A stretch of DNA of 64,000 nt from Cryptomeria japonica (taxonomy: Eukaryota; Streptophyta; Pinopsida; Cupressales; Cupressaceae), in NCBI RefSeq assembly GCF_030272615.1, contig NC_081412.1, positions 138,078,747 to 138,142,746 on the forward strand, in the 5' to 3' direction. The notes beneath the pieces were generated by a model. It saw only the letters and a list, made by a program, of their open reading frames with translations. It was not told the DNA's origin and did no database searches. This document shows, piece after piece, positions 45,053 through 56,450 of this stretch (positions within the stretch are counted from its first letter, which is position 1; each line of letters opens with the position of its first letter). Both the position numbers and the translations under genes were made by a program.

Positions 45053-46726
45053 TGTAGTGTCGTAAATTGTATGCACTTGCTAGGGTGGTATAATTTCACA
45101 TCTAGTTTAGCACCCACCTTGGCGCATTTTGTATTTTGCATTGCATTTCCCCTTTAGCACTTAATTAATTAATTTAATTAAGTCTAAGGTTTTATTTCAT
45201 CATCATCTACATCATGAAGTTGGGCCCTTTCATTAAAGTGTACCCCTTTCATTTTATTCTTCCAATATATCATTTAATCAAAAACCCTAATTAGGTCCTA
45301 TTTTGAACTTGGGGGCTTGATTTCGGGGGTCAAAACATCTCGAAATCACCTGTAACTTCGGGATTCTCTCTAAAATCATCATATCTGACGGCCCTGAAAA
45401 TTTGGCAAAAAGTTGTCGGGACCATGGCACCTGGAGTGCACACGGTCCCGGACATTTTTCCTAAAATTTTAGGAGCGCGATCCAATCATAAAATAAAGCT
45501 TAACCCCAAGAAATTGGTGGGAGATTCAATCTCTAGGTCAGCCAAAAGTTGAAATTAAGACCTAGGGTTTCATATATAAGAGCTCTCTTTCTTCATTTGA
45601 AAGGATCCAGATTTTTGGTTTCAAGGGCCTTCTAGGTAGCGAAAGAGTAGATCTTTGAAGACTTCAACAACATTCAACATCCATCCATCAAGCATTCATC
45701 AATTTCATTCATCCATTTAGGGCTTTGAAGGCATTGAAGAGCAATAAGGGATCACTGACTGAAGATTGGCTTGTACCCCTCCCTTGGGGTTGGGTACGAT
45801 TTCATGTTGTTTTCATGTCTTTGCATAAGCCTCATTATATCATTGGTATTCATGCTTTAGATCACTTTGCATCTTGATTTGGAGCACTTACATTATCATG
45901 TACAAGCAATTAGGGTTTACTTTCTAGGTTGCTCTAGTTTGCTTACTTGCATTTTAGGATCTTGCACACACACAAGGTCTGCACACACACTACTTTTACA
46001 ATACAACTTGGCTATTCGTGGATGTGGAAATCACCAAAGTAGGGGTTTGACTAAGGCAAAACCCTATATAGCTGCCCACCATACCTTTTCAGATATAAGT
46101 GCAGGTTTCAGGATTCGGACGACGCCACAAGTTGCAGATCCGACGGAAGCAGACGGAGACTAAACTTCACACCAAATTGCAGAGAAAAAGACTAGGACAG
46201 GGGCGTGGGGTGCCCTGGTCCTACTAGGATAGGGGCACTGGGTGCCCTGGTCCCTGGGATAGGGGTGCTGGGCGCCCTGGTCCCTCTGTCAAACAGCAAG
46301 TTTCAACATTTTTGACAGCTTTCTAGGTTGCAAAATAGTAATTTCAGGAGCAGTTTTAGGGGTAGAATCAAGACAGTGGCACCTGCGCCCCCATCCCGAA
46401 CATTTTCACTCAGATTTTAACACCAGGTATGCATTTACATTCTTGTCTTGTCCTTGTGTTTACAGCTTTCCATTGTTTAAGTTCAATTCTACAATCTTGT
46501 TATTAGTTCATACTTGCACTTCGGGGTTAGGGATTGAACTGGCATCATTTTATCTTTCAATTACAACAAAGGAATATAAATCCTAATAGGTATCCCATGG
46601 CTCTCTCTTCCACAAAAAGAAGTAGCCAATTGTGTGATACCTCTAGGCTCTTTCGTATTCCACAAGTGTGTGATTGAAAGTGAGATTAGGGCATGCTTGC
46701 TTAGTGTCACTTTTTTCCCCCACACA
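45053..46726 (+). repeat. Gypsy-B 5' LTR
   Basis: 1674 bp. TATA box TATATAAG at 45573-45580 in CATATATAAGAGCTC. Contains three copies of a GC-rich 32-bp repeat (46194-46290). Confidence 0.92.
46194..46290. repeat. GC-rich 32-bp tandem repeat, three copies, Gypsy-B 5' LTR
   Basis: The unit resembles AGGACAGGGGCGTGGGG followed by TGCCCTGGTCCTACC. G runs of four and the hairpin CCTGGTCCTACCAGG-type inverted repeat stand out against AT-rich surroundings. The 3' LTR has five copies. Confidence 0.9.
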
Positions 46727-47033
46727 TTTTGGTGAACCCGATGTGAACTCCAATCTTCTCTAATTCTGATTTATGTTTTCAAATTTGAGTGTTTATGCTA
46801 CTTCAAATTCAAATTTGTATTTACAAGTTTTAATTTCTTTCAAGATTCAAAAAAATTTTCAATTCAAAGTTGAACTTGTGGATAGCTTAATTGGGATCAA
46901 TAATTTCAAATCTGATTTAGGAACTCATTTATTTCATTTTCTAAATCTACATTCTAAGTGATTGCATTGGTTAAAATTAAACATCTCCTTCTATTTTGCA
47001 TGTGTTATCATTTGAAAGAGGAAAATTGTTGTC
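46727..47033 (+). promoter_or_regulatory. Gypsy-B primer-binding region and leader
   Basis: TGGTGAACCCGATGTGAAC starts three bases after the LTR end. It has the same TGGTGAAC start and GTGAA end as the Gypsy-A copy at 26996, supporting it as the true primer site. About 280 bp of leader follow without a gene. Confidence 0.7.
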
Positions 47034-48941
47034 ATGATGCATTCATTTCATAGATGTGATAATGGGTTAGCTTCCCTTGTTTCAATTTTTCCTTCTCTTA
47101 AAGAACCTCCCCCCATCTATAACAACATTTTAGTGCTTAAAAGAGTTTCTACCTATCCCTTTGAGACTCTCCCATGCTCTAAGGATGAAGACTTTAAGAG
47201 TGATCTTGACAATTCTCCTAAAATGTGCCCTTCCTATTTAGTTATCCTAGAGAAAGAGAATGATATCATAAACACCTTTCTTAATGTTACTTCACCTTCC
47301 CTACATGATGCCTCTCTAAGTGAAAAGGTATTGATGGACATTGACTTATTTTCTCCTAAAGTTGGTCCTTCCAATGGGGGCATGTTAGTGCAACAAGAGG
47401 TTATGAACACTTCTTTCAAAGATCCCCTTCCTAAGCATGAATCTTTGGAGAAATATGTTCATGTTCCTCCTAAAAAACACTCCCTTCATGAGGATCCTTT
47501 TGTGCAAGAAGATGACATTATCCCTACATTTCCTAGTGATGGCATTTCCTTTTCCAACAAAATTCCCACTAGAGATGATGAATTAATGATAAATGCTTAC
47601 CCTTCTCCTAAAGTTTGTCTTACCCATAAACATCCCTTAGAGAAAGAAGATGAAATAATAAGCAATTTCCTTAATTCTCTCTCCCCTAAAGATCATATTG
47701 AACATATTTTGAGGAAAGAGGATGAGTTTAACACATCTATTGATGCTCTTCCTCCTAAGGATGAGGAATTAATAGACAATGTTATCTCCTCTCCCAAAAT
47801 TGACAATACTTCAAACATTCCTTTCAACAACTTCACTATTTGGGATGAACCAATAGAAGAAGGTGTAGACTATTCTATACCCCATGAGAGAAACCTAGCC
47901 AAAGGGGATGAAATCAAGATTGAAAACTCCCTTTATAGCTTCTCACCTTCCTTGAATCTCAATCATTCTCCCTCTAAAAATAAAGCATCTCCCTCTCCTC
48001 AACTTGGTTCTACTCATGAGGAAACCCTAGTTCAAAGCAAGATGGTTAACATCTCTTTCAAAGATCTCCCTCTCAAAAGTGAGACTTTAGAGAATAATGT
48101 TGATCCTTCTCCTAGAGAGTTTATTCCCCTTGTAGATCCTTTGATGATAGAGGATGATATGACCTTTCCTAGTATTTCAATGCCTACCCCTTGTCTCTCT
48201 CCTAAAATTGATTTAATCCGTGATAAGATTTTAGTGCAAGAGAAGACTATCAATAATTCTTCCAACACTTTTGTTCATTCCTCTAAACCATCCTCAATCA
48301 ATTTGATACATGTGAATGAAACACCTAACAAACCTCTCTTCACTGTCCAAGGTGCTTGTCCTTCTCAAAATTCTCAACCTTTAAATAAGCCTATCTTAGT
48401 GGTCCAAGGTGGTTATGCTGATGATTCTTTTTGCACTCCTAAGAAACCTATTATTACTGTGCAAGGAGGTTATTCTACTAAGAGCCCTTATGAGTATGCT
48501 AAGCAACTGACTAGAGAGAGTTATAATGCGGTTTCTCATACCTATAACACAAGAAACAATAGGTAGCCTAATCCTCCTCTAGTTATCCCAACTTCACTTC
48601 CTCCTTCCCAACCTATTCTTCCTCAAGCTCCTCGTATTTCACAAATGCTTAGTAAGGACTATGATCTCATAGAACAACTTAAAGCTACCCCTGCTAAGAT
48701 ATCCTTTTGGGATTTGATCCAAACTTCTTCCGCTCATCATGGAATGTTACAAGATGCCTTGAAATATTTGAATGTTCCTCCACCTAATACATCTAGTAAT
48801 ATAGTATCTTTGGTTAACTCTGTGATGAATCCTAAAGCTCAAATTGTGTTTACTCAAGATGAGTTGCCTACTAGTGAAATTCAACATCAATATGATCCCT
48901 TGATGATTGTGGTTATCATAAATGACACTGCTATAAGATGA
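47034..48941 (+). pseudogene. Gypsy-B gag-like frame with internal repeats, two stops
   Basis: Open for 510 codons (47034-48566), then TAG, and in the same phase on to TGA at 48939, directly before the protease. The protein is rich in Ser, Pro, Lys and Asp. It is built of degenerate repeats of the type SPK(V/I)xxxH-PLExEDExIxxF, for example LEKEDEIISNFLNSLSPK, FVQEDDIIPTFPSDGIS and RKEDEFNTSIDALPPKDEE. Near 48330-48470 three copies of a KPIxxVQGGY motif occur. No classical Gag capsid signature or zinc knuckle is visible, so gag is assigned by position upstream of the protease. The 510-codon open stretch is unusually intact for this window. Confidence 0.55.
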
Positions 48942-49705
48942 ACACTGGTAGATAATGGTTCTGGCCTTAATGTGTGTAGCATTAATCTATTGCATAAGAT
49001 GAATGTGGATACATCCCTTATTGAGCCTGACTCTCGTCCCATTCAAGGATTTGATAATGTGGCTAAGTCTTCATTAGGTATTATCACCTTACCTATCACA
49101 GTGGGACCTATTACTTTGCCTACTCCTATCCATGTTATGTTGGGAAATATAACATACAACTTGTTATTAGGGAGACCTTGGATTCACAGTATGCAAGCTG
49201 TCCCCTCTACATTGCATAGACAAGTTAAATTTATTTATAATAATAAGACATATACCTTGATAGGTGATACTAATTTTCAAGCTTGTTTGCAAACATCTAA
49301 TTCCAAAGGGAGTTCTTCTAAGCCTTCCTCTTCTAGTGATGACTCGTTAAACAAGATACCTATGGATGAATCATTACCCTCTGATAATCAAAATTCTTTG
49401 GATGAGTTTGAAGTTCCTAAAGAAGATTCTTCTCAACTTGAATCTACACATAAAAAGGCTTTTTATCCTGAGAAGGTTCTCGCAGAAGACGATTGTGGAT
49501 CCCTTGATTTTAATCCCACCTTTGTAGGTGAGTATAGGGTTCCTCCTAGAGAGCTTAAAGTTAAAAAGAAGGAAGAAACTAGAGATCAATCAGTCTTACC
49601 TGAACCTATGAGCAATAATTTTGTGGCCGCTTCTCAAACTTCTTCTCCTCACACCTCTAATTCTGAAGAATTTGATTCTTTGTCCTATGAAAACCACCTT
49701 CTCTT
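48942..49705 (+). pseudogene. Gypsy-B retropepsin-like protease
   Basis: In phase with the upstream frame after TGA 48939. The active-site region reads TLVDNGSGLNVCS with D-N-G-S where D-T/S-G-A is usual. LPITVGPITLPTPIHVM and YNLLLGRPWIHSMQ follow; the same GRPWIH box is in Gypsy-A. A Ser/Asp-rich tail leads to the G-patch. The phase changes near 49705. Confidence 0.75.
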
Positions 49706-50242
49706 TCTGAAATGGCTAATCGTTATGGTCGTGGTTTTCATATTTTGGCTAAGAGTGGCTATAGTGGAAATGGTTGTGGCACAAATGAACAAGGAATTAA
49801 AGTTCCTTTAGAACATAACATGCATGAATATTCATTTGGACTTGGATATGATCTTTCTAAGCCCACCAAAGCATCTAAAAGACCATCTCTCAATGTGAAT
49901 GCTATATTTAGTAGTGATGATGATCTCACTTCAACTAAATCATCTTCTACTTCTATCAACTCTCATTCCCCTCATAAGGAAATCTTGGCGATGAACAAAT
50001 CTCTTTATGAATCCCCTCAAATTTCTAAATCCACTTATGAATCTTTATCTCCTATTCATCATAAAGTCCTTTCCTCTAGGGATAAGGCTCTAATAAATTA
50101 CACTCATCTTTCTTCTAAGATTTCTTGCAACTTTCCTTCTTCAATTTTTATCACTTTATACATGTTTTTGATCTCACTTATAGTTGAGCATTTAGCATGT
50201 CATATTCAAATACCTCAGTCAATCTATCATGTCTTTAAATAA
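49706..50242 (+). pseudogene. Gypsy-B G-patch domain segment
   Basis: In a different phase from the protease, the frame reads MANRYGRGFHILAKSGYSGN then GCGTNEQGIKVPLE and FGLGYD. The GY-x-GxG-CG-xxxQGI spacing is that of a G-patch, a glycine-rich motif that binds RNA or RNA helicases. A Ser/Lys-rich tail follows to TAA at 50240. Position after the protease matches Gypsy-A. The phase change may be an indel or an old frameshift site; the sequence alone does not decide. Confidence 0.7.
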
Positions 50243-51989
50243 CATTAATGGCTATTATGTTGCTCATCATTATGTGACATCAGTAGCTCATTTGCTGGGG
50301 GCTCATTGTCATTCATGATGGTACAATTTCAAGTGCAATCATATTTTTGAAGCAACATAATAGCCTAATTTTTTCTATGTTACCTCTTGTTCCTATGGGG
50401 TAATAGTGTGGAAATATTCATCATCTTTGCTTTAGAATTCTCTTTTCCTAGATATGGGAGAAGATGTGTATTCTCTTTCTTATCCTACCCACTTCTTGTG
50501 AGGAGCATTTTACATACACTAATGTCTTGCTTGCATGAACTCATGTGAGTATGTAGTACATTTTGTTTATGCCTAAATCTCTCCCTGGAAGATTGTGTAA
50601 GTCCTTCTCATTGACCTTATCCTTGGGAGGCAATGATCTTTTCTTATTTTTATCTAAGGATCCACTTTTTCCTATTTCATGGATGGTGTGAACTCTATTA
50701 CTTGATGTTATTCCTTGTATGCATTTGTTGTTGTTTGTTCAAGGATTCTCTCTTACAAGAGGTGTAAGTCCTTGACTACAACCTCTTTTGCACTTGGTAA
50801 AATACATCCATAATGAATTCACTCTCCCAATTGGGTTAAAAAGAGCGTCATCCTTCATTAAGAATCACTTTCACCTCGCAAAAGAAGGAAGTATTGCATT
50901 CTTATTCTCTTCTTTGTCTTATTCTAGAAGGTGTTATATTTGTCGAAAACAATTCCTCTCAGGGATAGGTGTCTTTTGTACAAAGATCTCTTCTCCTCTA
51001 AGGATCTCCTTTACACATACTACAGGATATCCCTTTTCAACTATCTTATCCTTGCTTAAAGAGTGCAAAACTCTCTTGCTTGGATCTATGACATTGTTGC
51101 ATTTTTGGGGTATCTTCTTTTGTGATGAAGGTAGGCATCCTTGTTCTACTTTGCTTATGACATAAACATTACACTTTTTGAGTAGTGGGTCATTCTCGGA
51201 ACTAGAGCACAGACTCTTAAAGCGAGATGCCATGCTTTTGTACTATACAGGTTGTAGCATACTCGGGCATAGACTCCTATGAGGTGCTTCTAACCTCCCT
51301 TACACACACATGCACGAGGTTGAGTGGAACTAGCGGCATAAGGCTAGACTTTCTCACTCTCCTCCCTTACATGGATCACCTAGATAGACTCTAGGGGCTA
51401 GTTTTCCATGTCCTTTTTCCCATGGATCACCTAGACAAGATCTAGGGGTGAGAAGTCCATGTTTTCTCTCTCACTATTCTTCTCATGGATCACCAATGTG
51501 TGTATTCATGCTTTTTTCCTTTCTTTTCTTCTCTTTGCATTTTGTTTCCATTTACATCCTTCATCTTGTGTTAGAGAACTCTCAAATCCTCACACTCTTT
51601 GTTGTGTTGGAATTGAGATTTAGTCCTCTTTCTTACCAAATGACTCTCCATTAGTTTCTTATTGTGAGTATTTGTCATCAATATTCTTTAACAATTCGAA
51701 GTGGTAAACATGATACCCTATTTCAACTCACTAAAATTAGCAAGCCGAAACAGGGGTGGGCATATAGCTACCCTCGAATTTTCATCACCTTCCTTAGTAA
51801 GCATTAGGTGATTTTGTGATCTAACATGTGTTTTGTAGGGTGCGGTTCCTAACTGTGTACTGCAGATACCGCTGGGGGCTTCGTTCGACAGACTTATGGA
51901 TATATCCTTTTTCAAATAATGTTTACTTTTCTGTACTTTAGCTTGCATATGCACGTAGTGTTCATATGACCGCTAAAGTGGGGGCTAAA
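50243..51989 (+). other. Gypsy-B interior without recognisable genes, ending in polypurine tract
   Basis: Short open frames at 50788-51654 show no domain and overlap on both strands; I treat them as chance. A phrase like CATGGATCACCTAGA recurs three times at about 51370-51495. RT, RNase H and integrase motifs are absent. The tract AAAGTGGGGGCTAAA ends at 51989, just before the 3' LTR. Confidence 0.6.
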
Positions 51990-53722
51990 TGTAGCGTCGT
52001 AAATTGTATGCACTTGCTAGGGTGGTACAATTTCATATCTAGTTTAGCACCCACCTTGGCGCATTTTGCATTTTGCATTGCATTTCCCCTTTAGCACTTA
52101 ATTAATTAATTTAATTAAGTCTAAGGTTCTATTTCATCATCATCTACATCATGAAGTTGGGCCCTTTCATTAAAGTGTGCCCCCTTCATTTTATTCTTCC
52201 AATATATCATTTAATCAAAAACCCTAATTAGGTCCTATTTTGAACTTGGGGGCTTGATTTCGGGGGTCAAAACATCTCGAAATCACCTGTAACTTCGGGA
52301 TTCTCTCTAAAATCATCATATCTGATAGCCCTGAAATTTTGGCAAAAAGTTGTGGGGACCATGGTGCCCGTAGTGCACACGGTCCCGGACATTTTCCTGA
52401 AATTTTAGGAGCGCGATCCAATCATAAAATAAAGCTTAACCCCAAGAAATTGGTGGGAGATTCAATCTCTAGGTCGGCCAAAAGTTGAAATTAAGACCTA
52501 GGGTTTCATATATAAGAGCTCTCTTTCTTCATTTGAAAGGATCCAGATTTTTGGTTTCAAGGGCCTTCTAGGCAGCGAAAGAGCAAATCTTTGAAGACTT
52601 CAACAACATTCAACATCCATCCATCAAGCATTCATTAATTTCATTCATCCATTTAGGGCTTTGAAGGCATTGAAGAGCAATAGGGGATCACCGATTGAAG
52701 ATTGGCTTGTACCCCTCCCTTGGGGTTGGGTATGATTTCATGTTGTTTTCATGTCTTTGCATAAGCCTCATTATATCATTGGTATTCATGCTTTAGATCA
52801 CTTTGCATCTTGATTTGGAGCACTTACATTATCATGTACAAGCAATTAGGGTTTACTTTCTAGGTTGCTCTAGTTTACTTGCATTTTAGGATCTTGCACA
52901 CACACAAGGTCTGCACACACACTACTTTTACAATACAACTTGGCTATTCATGGAGGTGGAAATCACCAAAGCGGGGGTTTGACTAAGGCAAAACCCTATA
53001 TAGCCGCCCACCATACCTTTTCAGATATAAGTGCAGGTTTCGGGATTCGAACGACGCCGCAAGTTGCAGATCTGACGGAAGCAGACAGAGACTGAACTTC
53101 ACACCAAATTGCAGAGCAAAAGACTAGGATAGGGGCGTGGGGTGCCTTGGTCCTACCAGGACAGGGGCGTGGGGTTCCCTGGTCCTACCAGGACAGGGGC
53201 GTGGGGTGCCTTGGTCCTACCAGGATAGGGGCGCATGGCACCCTGGTCCCTAGGACAGGGGCACTGGGCACCCTGGTCCCTCTGTCAGACAACAAGTTTC
53301 AGCATTTTTGACAGCTTTTCAGGTTGCAAAACAGCAGTTTCAGGAGCATTTTCAGGGGCAGAATCAGGACAGTGGTGCCCATGCCCCTGTCCTGAACATT
53401 TTCACTCAGATTTTAACACCAGGTATGCATTTACATTCTTGTCTTGTCCTTGTGTTTACAGCTTTCCATTGTTTAAGTTCAATTCTGCAATCTTGTTATT
53501 AGTTCATACTTGCACTTTGGGGTTAGGGATTGAACTGGCATCATTTTATCTTTCAATTACAACAAAGGAATAGAAATCCTAATAGGTAGCCCATGGCTCT
53601 CTCTTCCACAAAAAGAAGTAGCCAATTGTGTGATACCTCTAGGCTCTTTTGTATTCCACAAGTGTGTGATTGAAAGTGAGATTAGGGCATGTTTGCTTAG
53701 TGTCACTTTTTTCCCCCACACA
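51990..53722 (+). repeat. Gypsy-B 3' LTR
   Basis: 1733 bp, longer than the 5' LTR because the 32-bp repeat has five copies. TATATAAG at 52509-52516. Otherwise closely similar to 45053-46726, with scattered transitions. Confidence 0.92.
53126..53286. repeat. GC-rich 32-bp tandem repeat, five copies, Gypsy-B 3' LTR
   Basis: Five copies of the unit seen three times in the 5' LTR. Each has two G4 runs and an inverted repeat (CCTGGTCC / ACCAGG). Confidence 0.9.
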
Positions 53723-54020
53723 CATAGGAACCTTTCTTTCGATCCCATGATCCAACAATATGAATGAAAAGTCTTTTGACATGGCTTATCACTATAGCTC
53801 CTTCCTTTAGGGAAGCCCTTACCAATCTCCAACAACCTAGTGATAAAATAACAAAGGTAGATGATGTGGATGATGGTCTTGTTCCCTCTAGATATAGCAA
53901 TAGATCTAGAGTGGTTGCTAGAGTCTGTTTTGGGATCTAGAGACCCAACAATAATGTTTGAAGGCTTGCATGGTTTTTTCTTTGCTAGAGCTTGTGTTTG
54001 TGGTCAAACCCCTTCAAGGA
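53723..54020 (+). repeat. Duplicate of 44739-45036 on the far side of Gypsy-B
   Basis: Starts CATAGGAACCTTTCTTTCG and follows the left copy closely to TTCAAGGAT, after which the two diverge. The left copy ends about 15 bp later at the Gypsy-B 5' LTR. Confidence 0.9.
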
Positions 54021-54773
54021 TTTAACAATTTGGCTATGGAGATAAACATGTGACATGGATGTCGATCATGACAAAGTGTTTCTCTCCAAAAATTCTATCA
54101 TTAGGATGATTCAAAGGTCCTAGTGATCTAGAGATGAGTGATGTGGTAGACTCTTGTGCCATGTCAAAGAGATCATTGAAGCTCTAAGATTTGTGGGGAC
54201 ATTCAATAGGTTTTAGTAATCGCCTGATAAGGCTATGTGGTATGATTTTGAAAAGTCAAAATATATAACTTCATTGATCAAGGAGATTCAAGCTTCACCA
54301 ATGACATGGATCTTTTAGATCAACAGTTAGGATTCAAATGTGAGAATGACTGATTGATAGTTTAATTGTTCACATGAATTAGAATTATGATTCCAATTGA
54401 GAGAGATATAACCAGATTTTATTGGCTCATTTCAAACAATTTCAAGTACAAAGAAATTTTAAAGCTTAAGGTATTCACATAAGGAAAAAATTGAGGGTTT
54501 TTTTTTGCAAAGTAGTTGAAAATTTCTAGCAAAGCTTGTAAATAGATTGGTGCCTAAAAACCAATAAGTTGTATGTGACTTTTTCTCCTATAATTAAGGA
54601 TGTCTTGCTCTCTTCTATGGTATAAATTGGGAACAACTATCGTGGTTTGAAATTAAATCCTAGTTTTATTGAGAATTGTTAAGAGGTGCAAAATTGAGTA
54701 AAAACAATTCTAGAGATTTTTTGCAAACCACAATTAGGAGCAATTCTTGAAATTTGAAAACCCTAGTATTAGA
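54021..54773 (+). promoter_or_regulatory. Unclassified spacer with a possible promoter before the ORF2-like fossil
   Basis: No gene seen. More weak copies of the TGATC/CCTAGTGATC phrase occur up to about 54340. TATAAATT at 54621-54628 lies 146-153 bp before the Met at 54774. The intervening sequence is A/T-rich with AAACCCTAG, like a plant 5' leader. Confidence 0.3.
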
Positions 54774-55216
54774 ATGGCTAGTTCTTCCAAAGGCTCTACC
54801 AAGGTAAAACCAAAATAAAAGACACAGATAAAGGAGAGGGATTTTTGTGATGATCTAATTGATCAATTGCGTGGTTCCTTCCAAAGGCCTAAGCACCAAC
54901 ATGAAGCCAATGTTTAGAATTGCAAACTTGAGTACATTCAATGAAACTATAAGGATGACATATAACATATTGATGGTTATGCCCTATTTAGATGTTACTA
55001 TAGAAAGTGAACCATTATAAACAAATAGCTATGTGAAGCCCTTAAAGATTAGGGTCAACCATGCTTGTGGTGAGAAATGTCTTTGTAAATGTGGAATTGA
55101 TTTGGACTCTGGCAAGAAACTATGTCTAATAAGAAGATAATTTGTACATACAATGGTGAGCCAATGGTAACATTGACTAGGGAACACTATTGGATGGGTT
55201 GAATGGACCAGAATAT

Positions 55217-56450
55217 TGAGAGGAAGGGTGAATCGGTATTCCCACAGATTCAAAAAACTTTCAAAACTTCTTAACCTTTGTTGATATATCACTATTATCA
55301 ATTAATATCATCAACATGAAATAGAAAATGATGAATAAACAAGAAAACATAGCCACAAATGGAACACCATATTTTATATGTGGAAAACCCTGATAGCAAA
55401 AAACACAGAGAGTGTTAACTCTGAAGATAATATAACTAGTTATATGGTGTTTACAAAATGGGTGGCTCATTGTCAGATGGCTTGCTACCAAATTAGAAAA
55501 GCGGCTCACTGTAATAGATATAAATGAATTAAGGGAAGTTTCATCTCCAAATGCATGAAATGAGCTCCAGATTAATCTTATATCATAATTCACAAAAGTT
55601 ATGGTAGATCTAGTAAAATATCTTTGTATCACTATCCACAAACACCTACAACAAATCCGATGAAGGATTACTACACTGCTCTGTTGAACCAATCACTTGC
55701 AACAGATCTAGTAAAGGATTACTACAACATTGTTGACACTCTAACTTTACTCCAACTACTTTTCTATCCACAAATCACACTTCACATGTTGCACCTTTGT
55801 CTACCACTTCTGATACACTCATACACATCCATCCATCATCCATGTCCCTACTAAACACACACACACACACACACACATACCATAAAGCTTATACATTGAG
55901 ATAATATGTCAACCAATCATAAGTAATATGCTACTTAGATCAATGCATTATCCGATAAAGCCTTAACCAAAAAGAATGATAACCAAGTCGGCCTCTACAA
56001 GATCTCTACATACTTCCTCTACACAATACCTTAATTATCATAATAGAATAGGGGCCAACCAGACCCATAGATACAGACCCATAAGCACAAAACTCCAAGC
56101 ACAACAAATATAAACTCCAAAATGTAGATACCACACATACCACAAATTCTAGAACACAAAATGTGATAGATAGAATTTAAATAACTACCATAACTGATGT
56201 AGAAACACACAACTAATATTGGGACTATATATAAACCAAAATAAGCACACCTTAGGATTTTGGAGATGGACTAGATCTTCTGAAAATTACTCCAGTAGAT
56301 CATTTATGCCTTACTAAATCATATCTTATACATACCTATCTTCCAGCAATACCAAAACTACAAATCCAACAACATACACCATCTGGTCCAAACTGGATAA
56401 CCAGATTTGACATCAATGACAACAATGACAATATTCACACAAGTCTAACA
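55217..56450 (-). repeat. Solo LTR of the NA/Copia-3 type group
   Basis: On the minus strand it starts TGTTAGACTTGTG, has TTGTCATTGATGTCAAATC near the start and GATTCACCCTTCCTCTCA at the end. The flanking bases are AATAT (55212-55216) and AATAC (56451-56455), a target duplication with one mismatch. No internal region is attached, so it is probably a solo LTR from recombination. The left boundary is uncertain by about 15 bp. Confidence 0.6.
55855..55877. repeat. (AC)n microsatellite, about 11 units
   Basis: Uninterrupted AC dinucleotide run inside the solo LTR. Confidence 0.95.

Larger units (their letters stand above)
45053..53722 (+). mobile_element. Gypsy-B: LTR element with gag, protease and G-patch but no RT or integrase
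   Basis: LTRs 45053-46726 and 51990-53722 start TGTAGTGTCG / TGTAGCGTCG and end CCCCCACACA. After the 5' LTR comes TTTTGGTGAACCCGATGTGAAC, a primer-binding-like sequence; before the 3' LTR is the tract AAAGTGGGGGCTAAA. The interior has a long gag-like frame, a retropepsin and a G-patch. About 1.75 kb downstream hold no recognisable pol. The flanking five bases are GCTTG on the left and CATAG on the right, which do not match. Protease wording (YNLLLGRPWIHSMQ) is close to that of Gypsy-A, so an autonomous relative probably moved it. Confidence 0.85.

Noticed and set aside
50788-51654. Open frames on both strands in the Gypsy-B interior
   Set aside because: Short, overlapping on opposite strands, with no domain and no link to the gag-protease frame.
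55204-56450. Alternative solo-LTR start at TGGACCAG with a perfect target duplication
   Set aside because: Flanking bases TTGAA and AATAC do not match; the start at 55217 gives a 4-of-5 match and a CA end, so it was preferred.
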